Shown: in pieces, positions 56,782 to 64,000 of the stretch
Layout: each line of letters starts with the position of its first letter
Position numbering within the stretch: position 1 is the first letter of the stretch
From: an uncultured Selenomonadales bacterium
GTDB lineage: Bacteria > Bacillota > Negativicutes > Selenomonadales > Selenomonadaceae
DNA length: 64,000 bases
Assembly: GCA_946407095.1 (NCBI GenBank)
Contig: CAMJMR010000003.1
Span: 1-64,000, forward strand
Direction of reading: 5' to 3'
Position numbers and translations under genes: made by a program
Notes under the pieces: generated by a model
Seen by the model: the letters and a program-made list of their open reading frames with translations, nothing else
Told to the model about the DNA's origin: nothing
Databases searched by the model: none

Positions 56782-58185
56782 TCAGTCTTGTCCCTTCCTT
56801 GAGCGATAAAAGTAGTAGCCCATGACCGTCCAAACCAGCAGGAAGAAATAAGACTCTCTGCCCAAGGAAATGTTGAAGTACGGAATGGGAACCAGCAACA
56901 AAATCGCGAAAAGCACGGCGAAGGCAAAGCCCAAAAGCCCCGTGACTTTAACAATCGTGTCGTCGTTGTCCGTGGCGTATTTGTAGGCGACGAGCGAAGT
57001 ATAAGCGTAGCCGACGGCTGCACCCAAGGACGCCATGTCGACAATCCAACCCAAGACCGTCCTGCCCATGAACGGCGCAATCACCGAGACCGCTAAGATA
57101 AACAGAATCGCATTCCGTGGCGTCTTGTATTTTTCGTGCAGTTCGCTGAAGACGGCGGGTATTACGTTATCGCGCGCCATAGCGAATATCAAGCGGCTGG
57201 TTGCCATGTAGAAGCCGAGCAAGCCCGAAAGAATCGCCGCTATGACCGAAACGCTCAAGGCAATCAAGCCCGCTTGACCCAAAAGCAAATACGTCGAATA
57301 GAATGTCGGCAACGTCATCAAGCCCGAAGCCGTCTTGGAAGCCGCTATGTAAGCGACCCAATTATCGAAGCCCGACGGCAAAATCGCGATGGTTATCATG
57401 TTCAAAGCGACGTAAGCAGCCGAGCCGAACAGTATCGCTATAATCATTATGAAGAGGCTCCGCGCAGGCGAAAAGTTGAATTCCTCTGCCGCTTGCGGAA
57501 TGGTGTCGAAGCCGACGAACGCCCACGGCGATATCGCCAAAATCGAAAGTATGGCGACAAGATGATTGTCGATATTGGGCGGGAAGCCGGGCGAGAAATT
57601 CGCCCACGATGTTTGCGGATTTAAAATCGCCGCGACGGAGACAACGGCTATGCCGCCGACCAGGCACATTACCAACAGCGTTTGAAATTTTCCCGTGACG
57701 CTGACGCCTCTTATGCTGAGCCACGCGAAAAGACAAAGTGCCGTCAATGCCAAAAGCACTTCGCCCATGTAAACGTCATAGCCCGCTATCGTGTAGTGGA
57801 AGCCGAATTGAAAATCAAAAAAGTTGTGCAGAACCGTGCGGAAAATCAGAGCCAAAGCCGTGGCGTTCAGCGGCACTATCGACAGGTAGCACAGCATAAG
57901 GAACCACGAGCAGATGAACGCGTTTTTCTGCCCGAATATGGCGTTGACGTAAATGAATTCGCCGCCCGCGACGGGATAGCGCTTTATCATGTAGTAGTAA
58001 TTTATTGAAATGATAATCAGGATGACGGCGGCGGCAAGCATGGCAAGAGCCATACCCAATGGACCGGCTTTGACCAAAAAGATTTCGCCGGGCATGATGA
58101 AAGCTCCCCAGCCGATTATGCAACCAAATGCCAATGCCCAAACGTTCAGCGGCGACAACTGCTTCTTTAAACCCTTATCGGACAA
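56782..58185 (-). CDS. APC-superfamily amino-acid permease
   Basis: LSPLNVWALAFGCIIGWGAFIMPG, SPWAFVGFDTIPQAAEEF, ~12 TM segments. Confidence 0.9.
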   Translation of the reverse strand: MSDKGLKKQLSPLNVWALAFGCIIGWGAFIMPGEIFLVKAGPLGMALAMLAAAVILIIISINYYYMIKRYPVAGGEFIYVNAIFGQKNAFICSWFLMLCYLSIVPLNATALALIFRTVLHNFFDFQFGFHYTIAGYDVYMGEVLLALTALCLFAWLSIRGVSVTGKFQTLLVMCLVGGIAVVSVAAILNPQTSWANFSPGFPPNIDNHLVAILSILAISPWAFVGFDTIPQAAEEFNFSPARSLFIMIIAILFGSAAYVALNMITIAILPSGFDNWVAYIAASKTASGLMTLPTFYSTYLLLGQAGLIALSVSVIAAILSGLLGFYMATSRLIFAMARDNVIPAVFSELHEKYKTPRNAILFILAVSVIAPFMGRTVLGWIVDMASLGAAVGYAYTSLVAYKYATDNDDTIVKVTGLLGFAFAVLFAILLLVPIPYFNISLGRESYFFLLVWTVMGYYFYRSRKGQD

Positions 58186-58391
58186 AACGAAGACCTCCTA
58201 TAGCGAACAAAGCAGTAAAAGTATATCGACAGTTGCGCATTATAAAGCACTTCGACCGCTTAAGCAAATTAAAGCCAAAACTCAAGCGGTTACCCCCGAC
58301 AAATTTGCAAGCGACGCCACGGTTTTCCTTTAACAATTCAGCCGCTGTCTGTACAATTTGCTCGAATCAAAAATTTGGGAGGCTACCAATA

Positions 58392-59618
58392 ATGAGTGAG
58401 AAAAAATTTTTTATCAACGACGCCGAAAAAATCATCCCTGCCGTGAACGATTCGCCTTACAAAAGAATTTTGGCTATCGGCGACGTGCACGCGGCATTTG
58501 ACAAGCTGCTGTCACTTTGGGAAAAAATTTCCGTCACGGAGGACGACCTCGTTGTCTTCCTCGGCGATTATCTTTACGGCTTGAGTGACAAAAATGTTGA
58601 GACGTTGCATTAGCTGATAGAACACAGGAAGCAAAAAAATATCATCTTCCTGCGCGGCAACGTCGACGAAACGTATTTGCACCATCTCTTCGACGACGAC
58701 GGGAAAATTCATCAAAGGCTCAACAGCGGTGTTGCCCGCGCCATAAAAATCGCCGCTGTCAAAGAGCCGTACCTGCCGCGCGAAGTTTACGGCTTCCTGA
58801 AAGATTTGCCGCTGTATCATTGCGAAACTATCGGCGGACGAAAATATTTCTTCTGCCACGCCGGCATAAAGGTCGATGCCCCGCTCGACAGGCAGCCGAA
58901 AACTTATCTGATTGATCATAAAAATCTTTTAGGTTTTTACAGAGATTATTCGGGCAATGCCGTTATCGTCGTCGGGCACAAGAGCCCGAAAAAAATTTCC
59001 GCCAAAGTGCCGCGCCTGTTCGCCAACGCCACAGAAAAGCTCGACTTGTCAAAGCCGGTGAAAGTTCCCGGCAAAAATATCGTCATGCTCGACACGCACG
59101 CCAAGGAGGGCGGGCGACTTCCTTGCGTCGACATTCTTAGCGGCGAAGTGTGGCAAAGCGATAACACCGTCGACAGCATTCTTTTCGTCTGTGCGGGCAA
59201 CACTTGCCGCTCGCCCATGGCGAAATACATCATGCGCCACCTCCTCGACCAAAAAGATTTGTCGGGCAAGGTGATTGTCGACTCGGCAGGTTGCGGAACT
59301 CGCGGCGGCAGAAACATGAGCAAAGATGCCCGCAACGTTTTGGATGAAGAACGAATTCCGCGCGACGCGCACGTCTCCAAACCATTCACCCCTGAAGACT
59401 ACGACAAATTCAAATGCATCATTGCGCTCGACGAATACGTGTTGCGAAAGGCGAAGCGAATTGCCAAAGGCGACCCAGAAAAGAAAATTCGCCTCTTTAC
59501 CGACGCAGACGGTTACAGATTCATCGTCGAAGACCCGTGGGGCACGGGCGACTATCGGAAGGCTTACAAGGAAATTCGTATTGGCTGCTCTTCGCTGATA
59601 AATGAACTTTTCGGATAA
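58392..59618 (+). pseudogene. Metallophosphoesterase-LMW protein tyrosine phosphatase fusion with in-frame TAG (58611)
   Basis: ILAIGDVHAAFDKLL...FLGDYLYG...ETLH-TAG-LIEHRKQKNIIFLRGNVDE...FFCHAG...GHKSP, then ILFVCAGNTCRSPMAKYIMRHLL...DPWGTGDYRKAY; same frame continues across the stop. Confidence 0.87.
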
Positions 59619-59637
59619 TTGACGACTTAATCGGACA

Positions 59638-59690
59638 AAAAAACGGGCAGGCGGCTCAACGGCCTCTGCCCGAATTTTTTTTACGAATTT
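59638..59690. terminator. Bidirectional terminator
   Basis: aaaaaaacgggcaggcggctcaacggcctctgcccgaatttttttt. Confidence 0.75.
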
Positions 59691-59694
59691 CGTA

Positions 59695-60471
59695 TCAAAG
59701 CTGGTTGGCGAACCAATTTTGCTTGCCGATAAGCTCAACCAGCGCAAGCTGCTGTTCCGCCCAATACATGTCGCCTTCCTCGTCTTGATAGTACGCCTTC
59801 AAGATGTCGAAGGTCGTCGGGTCGTCCTGCGCGGCGATGACAATTTCCTTAAGCCATGCGAGCCCGTCCTTTGAAACTTGCAGGTCGTGCTTGAGATACT
59901 CGACGGCGTCGCAGATAACGGGCGCGGCTTGCTTGTCCTCCAGCTTGACTTCGCAACCCAAATCGATGAGGCGGTCAATGCACTTGGTGACGTAACCGCG
60001 TTCCTCGGCGGCGTGCTCTTCGTACTGCTTGGCAAGCTTGCTCAAGCCCTGCGCGGCGAAAATGCGCGATTGAATCAGATGCCCGTCGGCCTGTTGCGCA
60101 AGTTGCGTGACAATCGTCTGCAAGCCCGCGATAACTTTGTTGTCCATAAAATCTTCCTCTCCGTCAAGCGGGTCGTCGACGTAATCAACTTCGGAATAGC
60201 CCGCGTGCAAAGTGATTTGATGACGCAAGCCCGCCGGAATGAAATACGTTTCGCCCGCCGAATAAACTTTGCTTTCGCCGTTGGCAGTGAAGGTGCAAGA
60301 GCCGCTGACGACAATCGTCCACTGCGCGGCGTGTGCATGTTCGGGAAAGATAACTTCCTTTTCTGCGCTGACAAAGTATACAGTACCCGTCGACGTGTGG
60401 TCAACATGCGTGGTCAAGCCGTCGATGCCGTAATCGCGGCTTGGAATTTTTTTGATGATGTCGGGGAACAT
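59695..60471 (-). CDS. Cupin-ferritin-like domain fusion protein
   Basis: Cupin FPEHAHAAQWTIVVSGSCTFTANGESKVYSAGETYFIPAGLRHQ, then ferritin-like helices (EEHAAEERGYV...YYQDEEGDMYWAEQQLALVELIG). Confidence 0.8.
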   Translation of the reverse strand: MFPDIIKKIPSRDYGIDGLTTHVDHTSTGTVYFVSAEKEVIFPEHAHAAQWTIVVSGSCTFTANGESKVYSAGETYFIPAGLRHQITLHAGYSEVDYVDDPLDGEEDFMDNKVIAGLQTIVTQLAQQADGHLIQSRIFAAQGLSKLAKQYEEHAAEERGYVTKCIDRLIDLGCEVKLEDKQAAPVICDAVEYLKHDLQVSKDGLAWLKEIVIAAQDDPTTFDILKAYYQDEEGDMYWAEQQLALVELIGKQNWFANQL

Positions 60472-60480
60472 GTTATCACC

Positions 60481-61041
60481 TCAAAAAGATTTTATGCATT
60501 CAACGATATTATCTGCGTATTTTTTCGCCTTGTCGACGAGCGCAGCCTTTTGCGCGTCGATGGTGAGACCGGGGACGCACATCATGCCGCCGACAGTGAA
60601 CAGTTTCTTGAAGTCGAGCTTGCACAAGGCCGCGAAGGCTTTAATCGGATAGCTGAACTCTTCGACGGTGTGAGCCATGACGCCCGTTGCCGAGTAAGCA
60701 TTTTCGGGCGCGCCCGTCGTGACAGAGATAATGAACGCTTTGCCCGCCAACGCCGTGCCTTGCGAGCCGTAAGCCCAGCCGTGCTCCATAACCTTGTCGA
60801 TGTAAAGCTTGAGCAGGCCGGGGACGCCGTACCAGTGCATGGGATACGCGAAGACGATGACGTCAGCCTTTTCGAGTGCCGCCTGTTCCGCCTTGATGTC
60901 GAAGTCGTAAGTCGGATAGAGTTCGTCGAGCTTGTGAATTTCGACTTGCGGCAGCCGCGCAGATATTTCGTCCAAGATTGTTTTGTTCGCGAGCGAAATT
61001 TTCAAATCGGGGTGCCCGCTGATAATCACGACGTTTTTCAT
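60481..61041 (-). CDS. NAD(P)H-dependent flavodoxin-fold oxidoreductase (NQO/MdaB-like)
   Basis: [51 protein letters not shown]. Confidence 0.92.
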   Translation of the reverse strand: MKNVVIISGHPDLKISLANKTILDEISARLPQVEIHKLDELYPTYDFDIKAEQAALEKADVIVFAYPMHWYGVPGLLKLYIDKVMEHGWAYGSQGTALAGKAFIISVTTGAPENAYSATGVMAHTVEEFSYPIKAFAALCKLDFKKLFTVGGMMCVPGLTIDAQKAALVDKAKKYADNIVECIKSF

Positions 61042-61859
61042 TTGCCAATGGCCTCCTTGTAAGTTTTGAGCGTATTGTCGGTCGCCGTCGTCAGGAAGGA
61101 GGTATCGCCGCCGAGCGCAAGGAAACTCACGCCCAAATCGACGAAACGCTTAGCCTGGTCAGTCGTCAAGGCGATTGTGCCGACGGGCTTGCCGAGCTTG
61201 CGAATGCGCTTAATCATGTCGTCCATTGCCGCTTCGACTTCGGGGTGGAAGATGTTAAGCCCGTGCCCCATGTCGACGGACAAATCAATCGGGCCGAGGA
61301 AAACTGCGCCGACGCCCTTCGTAGTGGCGATAGCCTCCAAATTTTCCCAACCGCGCACGCTTTCGATTTGCGGCAGGATACAAATTTCGTCGACGTTGCG
61401 GTCAAGATAATCTGCGTGGCGACCGAAACGACCTGCGCGGACGGCCGTTGCTCCGAAGCCGCGATTGCCGCGCGGCGCGTAGCTTGCCCAATACATGATG
61501 TCTTCGGTCTCTTCGCCCGTTTCGACCTTCGGGATGATGATGTTTTGAATGCCGCCGTCAAGGAGCTGTTTAATGATGCCGGTGCCGGCTTGCGGAATGC
61601 GGACGACGGGCGTCACGTCGTAAGCGGCAATGGCGCGGGCGATATCAAGAATCGTGGTGACGGTGTGCCCGCCGTGTTCGCCGTCGACGAAAAGAAAATC
61701 GATATCGGCCGTAGCCAAAATCTCGGCGACTTCAGCGGACGTGGTCTCTTGCCCGACGCCGTATTGAAGCTTGCCCGCCTCGATACCGTGCTTGAACTTG
61801 TTGTACAGATAATCTTTTACCATCGGCATGAAAGAATCGCCTCCAAAAAATTTTTTCAA
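61038..61859 (-). CDS. HpcH/HpaI aldolase family protein
   Basis: [38 protein letters not shown]. Confidence 0.92.
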   Translation of the reverse strand: MKKFFGGDSFMPMVKDYLYNKFKHGIEAGKLQYGVGQETTSAEVAEILATADIDFLFVDGEHGGHTVTTILDIARAIAAYDVTPVVRIPQAGTGIIKQLLDGGIQNIIIPKVETGEETEDIMYWASYAPRGNRGFGATAVRAGRFGRHADYLDRNVDEICILPQIESVRGWENLEAIATTKGVGAVFLGPIDLSVDMGHGLNIFHPEVEAAMDDMIKRIRKLGKPVGTIALTTDQAKRFVDLGVSFLALGGDTSFLTTATDNTLKTYKEAIGK

Positions 61860-61898
61860 GTGTACAATAGTTGGCAGGCAACTTCAATTATCAAAGCG

Positions 61899-62453
61899 TC
61901 AAATGTGTAAAAGCAGAGGCTTGAGCGGTTCGGGCATGGCCGCCACGAAAAATTTTGCCATATCGCGCGGCGGGCAGTCCCACTTGTCCAGAGCCCAATC
62001 GCTGACGAATTCCGATACCGCTCGCATGAAAAACCTTATGCAGAAAAAAATTTCGGGCGACAGCTCGCGCAGGTGGTGATGAGTCTTTATCCACTCCGCC
62101 AACAAGTTAATCGCGTGGTCGTTGGTCGTGTAGCGGAAAGAATTTTGTCCGACGGCATTTTTGAGCAGGTTGACGTAAAAATTTTCGTCCTCCAAAATAA
62201 TTTCCATCCACTTGCAGACGACGTCCTCGAACGAATCGCCGCGCCCGAAATTTTCCATAGACGCCTCGACGCGCCGATTGTAAATCCACGCCATCAAGTC
62301 GTACTTGTCGCGGAAGTGATTGTAGAATGTCGGCGCGGTGAGCCCGCAATTTTTAGTCAGCTCCTTGACCGTGATTTTGTCGACGGGCTTGAACTTCGCC
62401 AGCTCCTTAAGCGATTCAGCAAGCAATTCTTTTGTCGTGTGTCGCGTTATCAT
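61899..62453 (-). CDS. TetR/AcrR-family regulator (DhaS-like C-terminus)
   Basis: LAESLKELAKFKPVDKITVKELTKNCGLTAPTFYNHFRDKYDLMAWI HTH. Confidence 0.9.
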   Translation of the reverse strand: MITRHTTKELLAESLKELAKFKPVDKITVKELTKNCGLTAPTFYNHFRDKYDLMAWIYNRRVEASMENFGRGDSFEDVVCKWMEIILEDENFYVNLLKNAVGQNSFRYTTNDHAINLLAEWIKTHHHLRELSPEIFFCIRFFMRAVSEFVSDWALDKWDCPPRDMAKFFVAAMPEPLKPLLLHI

Positions 62454-62522
62454 TTAAAATCCCTCCACTCAAAAAATAAATCGCCGCGCAGATTTTTGCA
62501 ACCCGCTTTCAAAGAGGCAAAA

Positions 62523-62556
62523 AAATTATCCCCGCTCGTTTGAACGGGGATTTTTT
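62523..62556 (-). terminator. Intrinsic terminator downstream of ftsZ
   Basis: aaaaaattatccccgctcgtttgaacggggatttttttg. Confidence 0.7.
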
Positions 62557-62584
62557 TGAGGTCGGCAATGCGTATAAGCGTTTG

Positions 62585-63754
62585 TTATCTGCGAGTGCGC
62601 ATCCACGGCGGGATTTCGATAATATCCGCGCCGCCGTCCTTAGGTTGAGCATTCGTGTTGCCGAAGCCGCCGCTGAAGGTTCCGAAGGGCGATTGGCGCA
62701 AAACGTCTTGAGCACGCGGAGGCGTCGGCTGCGGAGCTTGTTCTTGGACGGTCGGGCGAACGGGTTCGGGCTCGTCGTAAGCCTGTTCCTCTTCCTCCTC
62801 GTCGAAGCGCGTGGCTATGACTGTGACGGAAACTTTATCGCCCAAAGACTCGTCGACGCTGACGCCCCAAATGATTTCGGCATCGGGATGCGCCGCCTCT
62901 TGCACGGTCGTCGACGCCTCGTTGACTTCCATCATCGAAAGTGAATCGGTTGCGCCCATAATGTTCAGCAGGACACCGCGCGCGCCTTGCAAGCTGGTTT
63001 CCAACAGCGGCGAATCGATAGCGGCTTTGACGGCGTCGACGGTCGCATTTTCCCCCGAAGCCTCACCGATACCCATAAGAGCCGAGCCCGCGTTCTGCAT
63101 GATAGACTTAACGTCGGCGAAGTCCAGATTAACCAGCCCCGGCACCGCTATCAAGTCCGAAATGCCCTTGACGCCTTGGCGAAGGATGTCGTCGGCTATC
63201 GTGAAGGCTTGCGTCATTGGCGTTTTCTTGTCGACGACTTGAAGCAGGCGGTCGTTGGGGATTGTGATAATCGTGTCGACGTTGCGCTTTAGGTTGTCAA
63301 TGCCGATATCGGCGTTCTTCTTGCGCTTGGGCCCTTCAAAGGTGAAAGGACGAGTGACGACGCCGACAGTCAACGCACCGATTTCGCGAGCGCATTGCGC
63401 CACGACCGGAGCCGCGCCCGTGCCTGTGCCGCCGCCCATGCCCGCCGTTATGAAGACCATGTCAGAGCCGCGCAGGACGTTGATAATATCTTCGCGACTT
63501 TCCATGGCGGCCTTTTCGCCGATTTCGGGACGAGCACCTGCGCCGAGCCCGCGAGTCAACTTTTCGCCGATTTGCATGCGCTTGGGTGCCATCGCCTTCA
63601 AAAGTGCCTGCGCGTCGGTGTTGACCGCGATAAACTCGACGCCCTCCAAGCCCAAAGAGATCATGCGATTGACGGCGTTGTTGCCGCCGCCGCCCACCCC
63701 GATTACTTTGATTTTGGCGAACTGGTCTAAAGTGTTGTCATCAAGTTCAAACAC
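62585..63754 (-). CDS. ftsZ: Cell division protein FtsZ
   Basis: [45 protein letters not shown]. Confidence 0.98.
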   Translation of the reverse strand: MFELDDNTLDQFAKIKVIGVGGGGNNAVNRMISLGLEGVEFIAVNTDAQALLKAMAPKRMQIGEKLTRGLGAGARPEIGEKAAMESREDIINVLRGSDMVFITAGMGGGTGTGAAPVVAQCAREIGALTVGVVTRPFTFEGPKRKKNADIGIDNLKRNVDTIITIPNDRLLQVVDKKTPMTQAFTIADDILRQGVKGISDLIAVPGLVNLDFADVKSIMQNAGSALMGIGEASGENATVDAVKAAIDSPLLETSLQGARGVLLNIMGATDSLSMMEVNEASTTVQEAAHPDAEIIWGVSVDESLGDKVSVTVIATRFDEEEEEQAYDEPEPVRPTVQEQAPQPTPPRAQDVLRQSPFGTFSGGFGNTNAQPKDGGADIIEIPPWMRTRR

Positions 63755-64000
63755 ACTCTCATTCCTCCATAAAACTTATTCAAGACTCCGAAGAGAAACT
63801 TTCCAAAGCTATTCGCCGTCATTATACTGTAAAATTTTCATTTGCAAAAGACTTCATGTCATAAAATTTTCAGCAAGCTGGTAGCCGCTTTAGAAGCGGA
63901 GGAACGGTAAGGACACGGCGATAAGTGACCGTCACTTTGAATTGGCATACAACATGGCAAGCAGATATTTCGCGGGCACGCCGATTATCGGCTTTTCGGG

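Noticed and set aside
63954-64000. Possible start of another plus-strand CDS (MASRYFAGTPIIGFS...)
   Set aside because: Truncated by window end and no clear RBS; cannot be supported
1-64000. CRISPR arrays, tRNA or rRNA genes
   Set aside because: No regularly spaced direct repeats with unique spacers and no recognisable tRNA/rRNA sequence seen
1-64000. Frequent AAAATTTT/GAAATTTTT strings
   Set aside because: Largely explained by AAA/TTT/ATT codon use (Lys, Phe, Ile) and A/T-rich gene starts; no positional pattern found

Overview
Chromosomal window dominated by housekeeping genes. Gene content and style suggest a Negativicutes/Selenomonadaceae-like Firmicute (inference). Most genes lie on the minus strand. 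Recognisable blocks: map(SEC-C)-rnhB; rimP-nusA-ylxR-infB; rnr; GerMN/AMIN-amidase/ComEC-like; trmN6-ricT-holB-yaaR; a branched-chain amino-acid ABC operon (livJ-H-M-G-F); oxygen/iron-defence proteins (MBL-rubredoxin, rubrerythrin-rubredoxin, cupin-ferritin); ftsZ at the right end. Accessory content: (1) a two-gene unit encoding a 1740-aa P-loop ATPase and a ~345-aa partner, a candidate undescribed conflict/defence system; (2) two double-glycine-leader small proteins with a duplicated promoter/5'UTR, lying among three secreted HAD-phosphatase paralogs; (3) a G11 homopolymer that puts a liv-operon-embedded acyltransferase out of frame (phase-variation candidate); (4) a RepL-like winged-helix ORF preceded by palindromic repeats; (5) an IS30-family relic with perfect 25-bp terminal repeats, nested between inverted copies of an intergenic repeat; (6) HEPN/MNT and decayed RelE toxin-antitoxin remnants; (7) a probable structured ncRNA with a near-consensus promoter; (8) several families of palindromic intergenic repeats; (9) the octamer CCGCGCAG/CTGCGCGG, counted by eye at about 58 copies in 64 kb and evenly split between strands. 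No tRNA, rRNA or CRISPR array was recognised. All assignments are by eye; no database search was run.
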